A DNA stretch of 12,550 bases from an uncultured Collinsella sp. (GTDB taxonomy: Bacteria > Actinomycetota > Coriobacteriia > Coriobacteriales > Coriobacteriaceae). Under the pieces are notes generated by a model. It saw only the letters and a list, made by a program, of their open reading frames with translations, searched no databases and was not told the DNA's origin. Numbering within the stretch: the stretch's first letter is position 1; every line of letters begins with the position of its first letter. Below are positions 1 through 6,730 of this stretch, piece after piece. Location: positions 1 through 12,550 of the forward strand of contig UQKV01000056.1 in NCBI GenBank assembly GCA_900541665.1. Direction: 5' to 3'. The position numbers and the translations under genes are program-made.

Positions 1-2830
1 CATCGACGTCTGTCGAGTCCAACGGCGTCGTGCGATACCACACGTTGCACAGACCATTGAGGTCGCCGATGGCGACGGGGGTTTCGATTGAGACGAATCT
101 CGCCGTATCGTCCTCGGCACACTCAAGATCATCGGTAATTGTAAACTCATCAACCCAGGTAGTTGAATCGTTTCGAGCGTCGATGGTATAGGAGAAAAGC
201 CCATCCGTATTGGTTTGCATCGCGGCACGGTTTTTACCATCGCCGTTAGCCAACAGGCCCTTTTCGATAGGTTGGACAAGTTCCTGACGCTTGTCGACCT
301 GCCCCTTGATCTCGATGGGCGCATCCTTCATCGCGACGGATTGGACTTCTCCCGTATCCTTTATTCCAAACGTTATCTCCTCGGCAAGGTCATAGGTCCG
401 CGGAGACATCATTTCGCGCAACGAGTAGGTGCCGGGTGCAAGATGTTCGACGCGGTGTGGCTTGTCGGATGAGGTCCAGGAGTCTATTTCGGTTTTATCG
501 GGACCATATAAGGTGAGCCGTGCGCCTTCTACTTCCTGCTCACCGCTTGCATCGACCTTGGAGATATCAACCTTGGTGTAATCGTCGGATACGTTAAGCC
601 GTGCTTCTACAACGGGTGTTTTCTGGTCGGCATAAGTAAGGTCGACAATATGGGATGTCCGATCGAGTAAGAAGCCTGCCGGCGCTTGAGTCTCGACAAC
701 CTCGTAGCGTGCGGTGCCAGATCCCAGCGGGAGGTCGTCCGCACGTGCTTCTCCAGTTTCATCCGTCGTGACGGTAGCGACAGTCTCACCGTCGAGCGCG
801 GCAATGCTACCGTCGGGGCGCACGATATCACCCGAGGCACGGATCTCAAAGACGGCGCCCGCGAGGCTGCTGCCGTCTACGGCATCGGTTTTAACGATCC
901 TGATGTTTCCGATCGCGGCGTGGTCATAATACGAGGCGATTGCAACGGGCGTTAGGTTTATATCGGCGGGTATGTTTACCTCGATCTCTTCGCCGACAAG
1001 ATAGGGCTCTTTGGCCGAGGTTTCGCGTACATAATAGGTGCCCGGCACGAGCGATTCGGGCAGTGTGACGGTCCCGGTCGCGTCAGTCGTAAAGGTGTCC
1101 ATTACGTTATGTGCTGGATACCAGCAAGTTTGTGAGACAGGTTCGTGATTGCTGTCGAGGAGTTGGAAGGTGAATCCGGCTAGGGGAACAGAAGCGCCTG
1201 TTTGGGCATCGCGTTTTACAATTTGGAGATGCGTCGACAGAGCGTGGTTGTCCACGATATATTGAAGCTCGGCGCCGTCGGAAATCTGATTGGCCCCGAC
1301 GGTCCATTCTCCTGCACGTTTAAAACCCTCGGGGACGGATTCCGGAACCTCGCGAACCGTGTAGCCGGCACGGTCGTATGGGACGGCTCCGTGGACACCG
1401 GCGGGTCGCTTGCCTGTGCCGAACCATGCTTCGGGCTGGTCTTTGGTGGAGGCAAAGCCATAGATGTTTGTAGTCAGTGTGCCAACAACCTGCTGAGAGC
1501 TGTTACTGACAACCTCAAAGACAACATCTCCTGCCGGCTGCTCCAGGCCGGATTGATCGCTATTGCCGTAGTCCTTGAATTTGGAAATCTCAAGGTCAAA
1601 CGCAATGGGGATATCGGAAACGCGAGATTCGATTTCGACCACGCCTGAATCGCCGAGTTGGTCGGCTCCAACGGTGTAAGACCAACTGTCACCGGAGGGC
1701 AAATAGCCCTCGGGCGCCTTCGATTCATAGATGGTAAAGGTTCCCAGGGGGACATCGGTGAGGGTAGCTCGACCGCTTTCATCGGTCCTGAGAGTTTGTG
1801 TCCATCCAGGGGTTGATTGCGATACGCACACGAATTCTGCTCCTGCGAGTGAAGCCCCAACTTGGGGGCCTGCATTCGTTGCGGCGTCGAGCTTTACAAT
1901 GCGCAAGGTAATGGTGCCGGGTTGTTCATCAATGGTGACGTATCCGCCGTTATCCGTCGTGGTAAAGGCAATGCGATCGTGCAGGGGGATATAACCAGCT
2001 GGCGCTGTTGTCTCAACTAGGTAGTATGTCGTGTTGGGTAGGAGTGTTGCCTGCGCTCGACCGTTGCTGTCCATCTGGACGGTGCCGACACGCGCGCCGC
2101 TGGCGCTCTCAAAAACATCGAATGTTGCCCCGTCAAACTGATAAGTATTGTTTCCGCTGGTAATGGCAGCGTTTGCAGACTGCTTTTGGAAGGAAACAGA
2201 GACCGCCGGCAGTACATAGAGCATGTCTTGACGTTTGCTGCCGCCCGATACGGCCCCTAGATAGCGTCGCGCGCGGTGCGGAGCGGCTTTGATGCTTCCT
2301 GATTTTGCGCTGTCGTGGAGCCACCGCGCAGCCGCCACGACTTCATTGTCGGCGGTAAAGTGTCCGCTCTTGGTTTTACCTTGAGCGGTCGTGTAGGAGT
2401 AGGTGCCGTCGACATGGGTAGTGCCGTTGAGCATCCATACGGCAAGCTGGGTGGCGGCGCGGGCGCGATCGGGTGAAAGATGGTAACCGCCAAACGACGT
2501 GGCGGTAGGATATCCGTGACAAACGATTGCCGCGAACTCGTCGTCGAGCCACACCCAGCCTTGATCAAAGGTGAGCCATGGGCCGCCCGGTTTGGTGGGG
2601 CCGGGGCGCTCCTGGTTCATGCAGTAGGCAATTGAGGCGTCTTGAGCTTCATACTTGCCGATGAAGAAGGGCCCACAATCATCGCTAATAGTGCGGAAGC
2701 CGAGCTGGTCGTAGCCATCGACGGCAAATGCGGCTCCCGGTGCCAGACAGCCGAAAAGCAGGAAGAGGAGCAGGAGCAGCGGACCTGTTGCGATTGCGCT
2801 GTGGACAGAGTGCGTGGGTGCGTTGGACAT
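1..2830 (-). CDS. Thioester-domain, multi-Cna-B (SpaA-like) surface adhesin, C-terminus beyond window
   Basis: The frame is open without a stop from the ATG at 2830-2828 to the left edge (943 codons seen). Residues 1-36 form a signal peptide: a Leu/Phe-rich core ending PGAAFA. Next is a thioester (TED/TQXA-type) domain, about 40-205. Its Cys70 in AYCMNQ and Gln128 in ATQLAVW are the residues expected to form an internal Cys-Gln thioester, which in this family can bond covalently to host surfaces. Six prealbumin-like modules follow, with lysines near 216, 313, 417, 539, 647 and 758 and E-box glutamates at 273 (VETTAPAGY), 369, 494, 603, 713 (VETQAPAGF) and 806, as in isopeptide-forming Cna-B domains. 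From about 838 a different module starts (VDKRQE at 845-850) and runs off the window. A Cys at 28 is not in a good lipobox (LFGC). Expected but unseen: LPxTG-type anchor. Function as adhesin or pilin-related protein is inferred from architecture. Confidence 0.88.
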   Translation of the reverse strand, partial: MSNAPTHSVHSAIATGPLLLLLFLLFGCLAPGAAFAVDGYDQLGFRTISDDCGPFFIGKYEAQDASIAYCMNQERPGPTKPGGPWLTFDQGWVWLDDEFAAIVCHGYPTATSFGGYHLSPDRARAATQLAVWMLNGTTHVDGTYSYTTAQGKTKSGHFTADNEVVAAARWLHDSAKSGSIKAAPHRARRYLGAVSGGSKRQDMLYVLPAVSVSFQKQSANAAITSGNNTYQFDGATFDVFESASGARVGTVQMDSNGRAQATLLPNTTYYLVETTAPAGYIPLHDRIAFTTTDNGGYVTIDEQPGTITLRIVKLDAATNAGPQVGASLAGAEFVCVSQSTPGWTQTLRTDESGRATLTDVPLGTFTIYESKAPEGYLPSGDSWSYTVGADQLGDSGVVEIESRVSDIPIAFDLEISKFKDYGNSDQSGLEQPAGDVVFEVVSNSSQQVVGTLTTNIYGFASTKDQPEAWFGTGKRPAGVHGAVPYDRAGYTVREVPESVPEGFKRAGEWTVGANQISDGAELQYIVDNHALSTHLQIVKRDAQTGASVPLAGFTFQLLDSNHEPVSQTCWYPAHNVMDTFTTDATGTVTLPESLVPGTYYVRETSAKEPYLVGEEIEVNIPADINLTPVAIASYYDHAAIGNIRIVKTDAVDGSSLAGAVFEIRASGDIVRPDGSIAALDGETVATVTTDETGEARADDLPLGSGTARYEVVETQAPAGFLLDRTSHIVDLTYADQKTPVVEARLNVSDDYTKVDISKVDASGEQEVEGARLTLYGPDKTEIDSWTSSDKPHRVEHLAPGTYSLREMMSPRTYDLAEEITFGIKDTGEVQSVAMKDAPIEIKGQVDKRQELVQPIEKGLLANGDGKNRAAMQTNTDGLFSYTIDARNDSTTWVDEFTITDDLECAEDDTARFVSIETPVAIGDLNGLCNVWYRTTPLDSTDVD

Positions 2831-2835
2831 GGCTG

Positions 2836-2841
2836 CTCCTT
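2836..2841 (-). promoter_or_regulatory. Shine-Dalgarno site of the adhesin gene
   Basis: On the minus strand AAGGAG lies five bases before the ATG at 2830. This decides the start. The ATG is followed directly by a convincing signal peptide, so alternatives further upstream are unlikely. Confidence 0.8.
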
Positions 2842-3084
2842 ATCCCTCGTGCGCCGCATGGGGAGGCCGCGGCGCTTGGGATGAGGCTACCGCCATGGTT
2901 CATGCGGGTAAGTATCAGAAGCTGACCAAAAGCTTGCCCGATTTCTGACAAATCGAGCTCAAATACAACAATCAGATAAAAGTGCAGGTAGAAGATGGTA
3001 AGAAAAGAAAGACAAAGGTCCTCATCTCCACAATTGGCGCGGTTTTCAAACGATTCTCCACAGCTAAAACAAGCATCGACACCC
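2842..3084. other. Divergent intergenic region between adhesin and tRNA-Gly
   Basis: No reading frame here has a ribosome site or protein-like sequence. The stretch is AT-richer than its surroundings and must hold the adhesin promoter on the minus strand. I cannot pick a pair of hexamers with confidence; a TGATACT-like -10 on the minus strand near 2911-2917 is the best candidate, but it has no well-spaced -35. A short inverted repeat lies at 2940-2954 (GATTT, five bases, AAATC). Confidence 0.4.
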
Positions 3085-3114
3085 TTGTATCGAACAAGAC
3101 AACCGCGTTATACT
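3085..3114 (+). promoter_or_regulatory. Putative promoter of tRNA-Gly
   Basis: A TATACT -10 element at 3109-3114 lies 13 bases before the tRNA 5' end. TTGTAT at 3085-3090, 18 bases upstream, is a weak -35. The position suits a start of transcription just before the mature tRNA. Confidence 0.55.
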
Positions 3115-3127
3115 AGCCAACACACAA

Positions 3128-3202
3128 GCGGGCATCGCCAAGTGGTAAGGCATCAGCTTCCCAAGCTGACACTCGCGGGTTCGAATCCCGTTGCCCGCTC
3201 CA
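3128..3202 (+). tRNA. tRNA-Gly (anticodon CCC)
   Basis: The cloverleaf folds fully. The acceptor stem GCGGGCA pairs with TGCCCGC. The anticodon stem TCAGC/GCTGA encloses the loop TTCCCAA with anticodon CCC at 3160-3162, reading GGG glycine codons. The T arm has a TTCGAAT loop, the discriminator is T3199, and the CCA end is encoded at 3200-3202. The short D arm (GCC AAGTGGTAA GGC) is normal for glycine tRNAs. Confidence 0.96.
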
Positions 3203-3215
3203 GTAAAAAGCACAA

Positions 3216-3245
3216 GCACGGCAGCGTTACGTTGCCGTGCTTTTT
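3216..3245 (+). terminator. Intrinsic terminator of tRNA-Gly
   Basis: An 8-bp perfect stem (GCACGGCA/TGCCGTGC) with a nine-base loop is followed at once by five T residues. An A-rich run at 3205-3209 mirrors the T-run and extends the pairing. Confidence 0.85.
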
Positions 3246-3290
3246 ACTACCAAGTGCCGGGACTCGAACCCGACAGGGTGCGAGCGTTAA

Positions 3291-3309
3291 ATAAACGCGA
3301 AGCGTTTAT
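3291..3309 (+). repeat. 8-bp perfect hairpin with GAA loop
   Basis: ATAAACGC at 3291-3298 and GCGTTTAT at 3302-3309 flank a GAA loop. The core GCGAAGC is known as an unusually stable single-stranded DNA mini-hairpin. There is no T-run after it, so it is unlikely to be a terminator. Confidence 0.8.
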
Positions 3310-3342
3310 AGCGAGCAGGCAAGGTCGCCGATAGGCGGCCGC

Positions 3343-3394
3343 AGCCGGTGCGGATTTGCGAAGTAAATACGCAGACGTCCCGTTGCCCGCTCCA
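3343..3394 (+). repeat. 52-bp direct repeat, copy 1
   Basis: It begins AGCCGGTGCGG and ends with the 17-base tRNA-Gly 3' tail including CCA. It differs from copy 2 at two positions. An internal hairpin (ATTTGC, GAA loop, GTAAAT) spans 3354-3368 with one G-T wobble. Confidence 0.9.
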
Positions 3395-3473
3395 CCGGGC
3401 ACGGGAGACAAGGGGACGGCTAATTCAACAAAGTCTTCCCCTTCGGCTTCGTGAAGCTGAGGGGCTCGCCTGA

Positions 3474-3525
3474 AGCCGGTGCGGATTTGCGAAGCAAATA
3501 CGCGGACGTCCCGTTGCCCGCTCCA
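3474..3525 (+). repeat. 52-bp direct repeat, copy 2
   Basis: It matches 3343-3394 at 50 of 52 positions. The internal hairpin at 3485-3499 is perfect here (ATTTGC, GAA loop, GCAAAT). It also ends in the complete tRNA-Gly 3' tail with CCA, about 100 bases before purB. Confidence 0.9.
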
Positions 3526-3577
3526 ATTCCAAAATGTTAGGTTAATGCCTGCTGCCCATACTTGCACCTGCGCACGG

Positions 3578-3583
3578 TACAAT
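3578..3583 (+). promoter_or_regulatory. Putative -10 element for purB
   Basis: TACAAT matches the -10 consensus at five of six positions and lies 44 bases before the purB start. No well-spaced -35 is visible; TTGCAC at 3562-3567 is too close. The same TACAAT occurs before tRNA-Lys, where a -35 is present. Confidence 0.4.
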
Positions 3584-3627
3584 GGTTGGGTTACGACCAA
3601 CGTGCCAATAACCAAAAAGGAGCCGCT

Positions 3628-4974
3628 ATGATCGATCGCTATACCCGCCCGGAGATGGGACACATCTTCTCCCTCGAGAACAAGTACGCCATTTGGCAGG
3701 AGATCGAGGTTCTGGCCTGCGAGGCCCAGGCGGAGCTCGGCAAGATCGGTATTTCCAAAGACGAGGCCCAGTGGATCCGCGACCATGCCAACTTTGAGAA
3801 GGCGAAGGTCGATGAGATCGAGGAAGTCACGCGCCACGACGTCATTGCCTTCCTGACCAACATGAAGGAATACATCGATGCCGATGTTCCCGAGGGCGAC
3901 CCCAAGCCCAGCCGCTGGGTTCACTATGGCATGACCAGCTCCGATCTGGGCGACACGGCCCTGTGCTACCAGCTCACCCAGGCCTGCGACCTGATCATCG
4001 AGGACGTCAAGAAGCTCGGCGAGATTTGCAAGCGTCGCGCCTTTGAGGAGCGCAACACGCTCTGTGCCGGCCGCACTCATGGCATCCACGCCGAGCCGAT
4101 GACCTTCGGCATGAAGTTTGGCTCTTGGGCCTGGGAGCTCAAGCGCGATCTGGATCGTCTTGAGGACGCCCGCAAGAATGTTGCCTTCGGTGCCATCTCC
4201 GGTGCCGTCGGCACCTACAGCTCCATCGAGCCGTTCGTCGAGGAGTACGTCTGCGAGCACCTGGGCCTGGTTCACGACCCGCTGTCCACGCAGGTTATCA
4301 GCCGCGACCATCACGCCTATCTCGCCGGCGTTCTTGCCACCACTGCGGCCACCTGCGAGCGCATCGCTACCGAGGTTCGCAATCTGCAGAAGACTGATAC
4401 GCTCGAGGCCGAGGAGCCGTTCCGTAAGGGCCAAAAGGGCAGCTCAGCCATGCCACACAAGCGCAACCCCATCACCATGGAGAAGGTCTGCGGCCTGTCG
4501 CGCGTCGTGAAGGCCAACGCGCAGGTTGCCTTCGACAACGTCGCCCTGTGGCACGAGCGTGACATTTCGCACTCCTCTGCCGAGCGCGTCGCCCAGGCCG
4601 ATAGCTTCATCGCGCTCGACCACATGTTCCAGTGCCTCATTCGCGTTATCGACGGCCTGCAGCTGTACCCTGCCCGCATGATGGCCAACCTCAATAAGAC
4701 CCGCGGCCTCATCTTCTCCTCCAAGGTGCTGCTCGCCCTCGTCGACACGGGCATCACCCGCGAGGACGCGTACGCCATTGTGCAGGAGAACGCCATGGCA
4801 ACCTGGCACGAGGTACAGGATTGTGTCTCCGGCCCTACCTTTAAGGAGCGTCTCGAGGCTGACCCGCGCTGCACCGTCAGCCAGGAAAAGCTCGACGAGA
4901 TCTTTGATCCGTGGGACTTCCTCACCCGTATCGACACGGTCTTTGATCGTCTGGAGCAGCTGAGCTTCGAGTAG
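3628..4974 (+). CDS. purB: Adenylosuccinate lyase
   Basis: A 448-residue cytoplasmic enzyme of the fumarase/aspartase superfamily. It removes fumarate from SAICAR to give AICAR and from adenylosuccinate to give AMP, the two lyase steps of purine synthesis. The signature GSSAMPHKRNP is at residues 271-281 with the catalytic serine in its flexible loop. TSSDLGDT starts at residue 103, and the GRTHG segment carries His151, the likely catalytic histidine. Length is normal for the family. The start chosen is the ATG at 3628, with AAGGAG five bases upstream and the usual MIDRYTRPEM beginning. A longer TTG-started frame from 3562 has no ribosome site and overlaps the -10 element. Its pathway partner purC lies about 4 kb downstream, not in the same operon. 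Confidence 0.97.
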   Translation: MIDRYTRPEMGHIFSLENKYAIWQEIEVLACEAQAELGKIGISKDEAQWIRDHANFEKAKVDEIEEVTRHDVIAFLTNMKEYIDADVPEGDPKPSRWVHYGMTSSDLGDTALCYQLTQACDLIIEDVKKLGEICKRRAFEERNTLCAGRTHGIHAEPMTFGMKFGSWAWELKRDLDRLEDARKNVAFGAISGAVGTYSSIEPFVEEYVCEHLGLVHDPLSTQVISRDHHAYLAGVLATTAATCERIATEVRNLQKTDTLEAEEPFRKGQKGSSAMPHKRNPITMEKVCGLSRVVKANAQVAFDNVALWHERDISHSSAERVAQADSFIALDHMFQCLIRVIDGLQLYPARMMANLNKTRGLIFSSKVLLALVDTGITREDAYAIVQENAMATWHEVQDCVSGPTFKERLEADPRCTVSQEKLDEIFDPWDFLTRIDTVFDRLEQLSFE

Positions 4975-5000
4975 GTTCGGGCATAACGTTAGCTTTTTAG

Positions 5001-5038
5001 GGCGCTTTGCTGGTAATGTGTGTTGCCGGCGAAGCGCC
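5001..5038 (+). terminator. Probable terminator hairpin after purB
   Basis: A 10-bp stem (GGCGCTTTGC with GCGAAGCGCC, one G-T pair) encloses an 18-base loop. The bases after it (TCGTTGCATTT) are only moderately T-rich, so termination may be weak. Confidence 0.5.
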
Positions 5039-5041
5039 TCG

Positions 5042-5068
5042 TTGCATTTAGGGAAAGACGGGGATAAT
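5042..5068 (+). promoter_or_regulatory. Putative promoter of the TSCPD-lipoprotein pair
   Basis: TTGCAT (5042-5047) and GATAAT (5063-5068) are separated by 15 bases, slightly short. They lie just before the 5103 start and after the purB hairpin. Confidence 0.4.
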
Positions 5069-5102
5069 AGTCGTCTCGAATAACATTCTGAGAGGGGATC
5101 GC

Positions 5103-5366
5103 ATGATTTCGTTTGATTACAAGCCTCAGGGCGTGTGTGCTCGCAATATTCACCTTGACCTTTCCGATGACGGCAACAAGGTGATGGGCGTTGAGTTTAC
5201 CGGTGGCTGCGACGGCAATCTCAAGGCAATCTCCAAGCTGGTCGAGGGCGCTCCTGCCGATCGCGTAATCGAGGTTCTCGCCGGTAATACCTGCGGTATG
5301 AAAAAGACCTCCTGCGCCGACCAGCTTACGCGCGCTATCGAGGCCGCTCGCGCCGAGATCGCCTAA
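5103..5366 (+). CDS. TSCPD-domain small protein (TIGR03905-like)
   Basis: An 87-residue soluble protein. It resembles the small TSCPD family, which is related to the cysteine-containing C-terminal domain of some ribonucleotide reductases; its function is not established. Four cysteines (12, 36, 64, 71) lie in conserved settings: GVCARNI, TGGCDGN, NTCGMK and TSCADQL. The last matches the naming motif except that Ala72 replaces the usual Pro. The four cysteines could bind a metal or iron-sulphur centre, which is inference. The ATG follows GAGAGGGG. Its stop codon shares one base with the next start, so translation of the two is probably coupled. Confidence 0.85.
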   Translation: MISFDYKPQGVCARNIHLDLSDDGNKVMGVEFTGGCDGNLKAISKLVEGAPADRVIEVLAGNTCGMKKTSCADQLTRAIEAARAEIA

Positions 5367-6577
5367 TGGGTATCGCCGATCGCTTTAAGAATGGAATAAC
5401 GCGTCGAGGGTTTGTGCTGGGTGGCGCCGCTACCGGTGCTACTGCCGTACTGGCCGGTTGCTCGAAAAAAACGGGCACGAGTGATGACGCCGCTGGCGAG
5501 CCGCAGGTTATCAAGGACGATTCGAAGATTGTCTCGATCACTGATGAGTACGAAGCTGTTGATATCGATCTTGAGCCTGCGGCCTCGTGGACGCTGCCGC
5601 TGGGCACGCTGCTGTACTACTGCGATGGCGACTACGCTGCCGCGATGATGGCGCCTGCTTCTGCCCTGCACGCCAATACACTTGGTGTGCTCAACCTGGG
5701 CGATGGCTCGCTTACCACACTTATCGAGGATCCCATTGAGGGGACCGGTTATGCGTTTTACGACGTTCGCGCGGGTGATGGCGTGTTCGCGTGGGTCGAG
5801 ATGAACTTTGCCAATGCGTCTTGGAAACTTTATGCGCAAAACCTTGCAGGCTCCTCCCTTACCGGCAACGCTGTCGAGCTCGACCGCGGTGGCGAAAACT
5901 ACGATCCGCCGCTCTTCACAGCGTATGGGTCGTCGGTCATCTGGTATAAGATGCCTTCGTCCGGCGGCACCAAGACGAGTAACGATTCGTACTGCTATCG
6001 TCAGTCGCCCAGCGAGTCCAAGCCTGAGACTATTTGGAAGTCGACGGGCCGTTTCGCATCCGCTCCGCGTGTGAGCGACGGCATTTTGACCATCTCGCCG
6101 CGTGTCCGCAACGACGAGGGCGTCTACTACGGCATAACGGCAATCGATCTGACCGACGGCAACAACACCAAGCGTGCCCAGCTGGTCCTCCCTTCGTCAG
6201 TTTCGCCTTTCGAGGCCGTATATATGGGCGATACCTTCGTGTTTTCTATCGAGGCGGCCTATAGTGGCGTGGGCAGCCTGGGCAATATGGGCACGTATAT
6301 CGGTAATGAGGGAGGGCCGTACCTCTTCCTGTCACGCGAGCCGCTCGCATGTGCGGCTGGCAAGAAGAATAAATACCTTGTTAAGGTACAGGCGTCGCAT
6401 TTCCTGATCGACACCTCTGCCAAGACCTATGGCTCGCTGCTGTCGCCCGACCGCGCTTTGGAATATGGCGATTATCCAGCTACGGCGGGAAAATCGGACT
6501 CATTCCTTACGTACGCCACGGTGCGCAACAGCCAGGGTATACCAGAGACGGTCACTGCACGCCTGTTCTCTCTTTAA
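5366..6577 (+). CDS. Tat-exported lipoprotein of unknown function
   Basis: A 403-residue protein that I do not recognise as a named family. The N-terminus has a twin-arginine signal (TRRGFVLGG, Arg13-Arg14) running into a lipobox VLAGC with Cys32. It should therefore be exported folded and anchored by lipid to the outer face of the membrane. The mature part begins with a Ser/Asp/Gly linker, then alternating short hydrophobic strands with Gly-Asp turns and repeated phrases such as GDGVFAWVEM and YGSSVIWYKM. This pattern suggests a beta-propeller or similar all-beta sensor or binding fold, which is inferred. It overlaps the preceding stop by one base and lacks its own good ribosome site. A two-component system follows 150 bases downstream, so it may act as an accessory sensor, but nothing in the sequence proves that link. 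Confidence 0.85.
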   Translation: MGIADRFKNGITRRGFVLGGAATGATAVLAGCSKKTGTSDDAAGEPQVIKDDSKIVSITDEYEAVDIDLEPAASWTLPLGTLLYYCDGDYAAAMMAPASALHANTLGVLNLGDGSLTTLIEDPIEGTGYAFYDVRAGDGVFAWVEMNFANASWKLYAQNLAGSSLTGNAVELDRGGENYDPPLFTAYGSSVIWYKMPSSGGTKTSNDSYCYRQSPSESKPETIWKSTGRFASAPRVSDGILTISPRVRNDEGVYYGITAIDLTDGNNTKRAQLVLPSSVSPFEAVYMGDTFVFSIEAAYSGVGSLGNMGTYIGNEGGPYLFLSREPLACAAGKKNKYLVKVQASHFLIDTSAKTYGSLLSPDRALEYGDYPATAGKSDSFLTYATVRNSQGIPETVTARLFSL

Positions 6578-6636
6578 GTTTAGAGGGGTTAAAAAGGCGC
6601 CAACAGGGGAATAAACGCGTTGTAATTGTGAGTACC

Positions 6637-6675
6637 GCCCGCCGAGCTGCCGCGTCATAGCGGCATCCGGCGGGC
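6637..6675 (+). repeat. Long two-part hairpin between lipoprotein and response regulator
   Basis: The outer stem GCCCGCCG/CGGCGGGC is perfect over 8 bp. An inner stem TGCCGC/GCGGCA with a GTCATA loop stacks inside it. No T-run follows, so it is not a standard terminator. It ends 10 bases before a possible -10 (TAAAAT, 6686-6691), so it covers the -35 region of the regulator promoter. It could be a weak terminator, an attenuator or an operator. Confidence 0.7.
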
Positions 6676-6685
6676 TCAGGTGCGT

Positions 6686-6691
6686 TAAAAT
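6686..6691 (+). promoter_or_regulatory. Putative -10 element for the two-component operon
   Basis: TAAAAT matches five of six consensus bases and is 39 bases before the regulator start. No -35 is recognisable because that region is the 3' arm of the hairpin at 6637-6675, which would fit an activator-dependent promoter. Confidence 0.35.
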
Positions 6692-6730
6692 GGGCTTGTT
6701 CTTAGCTAATTGAGACAGGGGGGCCGTGTT

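Larger units (their letters stand above)
3250..3525 (+). repeat. tRNA-Gly tail region: two further copies of the tRNA 3' end with hairpins
   Basis: This stretch has no gene and is made of repeats. It opens with a T-arm-like block (CGGGACTCGAACCCGA, around 3258-3273) that reads as a tRNA 3' half on the minus strand. A perfect 8-bp hairpin with a GAA loop follows at 3291-3309. The 17-base tRNA-Gly 3' end, TCCCGTTGCCCGCTCCA, is at 3186-3202 in the tRNA and recurs exactly at 3378-3394 and 3509-3525. The last two copies sit at the end of a 52-bp direct repeat, listed separately. An imperfect hairpin (CCCC ... GGGG, 3438-3464) lies between them. These may be scars of integration at the tRNA or a non-autonomous repeat family. 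Confidence 0.8.

Noticed and set aside
1202..1648. 148-codon plus-strand open frame within the adhesin region
   Set aside because: The minus-strand adhesin frame runs straight through here with recognisable modules; the plus frame starts with TTG and has no ribosome site.
2995..3294. Plus-strand open frame spanning tRNA-Gly
   Set aside because: It reads through the tRNA and its terminator, so it cannot be a real gene.
3250..3525. CRISPR array as an explanation for the repeated units after tRNA-Gly
   Set aside because: There are only two 52-bp units with unequal spacing, they end in a tRNA tail, and no spacer-repeat pattern or cas gene is seen.
3585..3613. Short alternative hairpins in the purB leader (GTTGG..CCAAC and GGTTA..TAACC)
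   Set aside because: The stems are only 5 bp and match no known purine riboswitch or operator I can recognise.
3247..4434. 395-codon minus-strand open frame opposite purB
   Set aside because: It is a shadow of purB in GC-rich DNA: it shows low-complexity Leu/Gly/Ala/Val sequence, runs into the tRNA tail repeats, has no ribosome site and matches no family.
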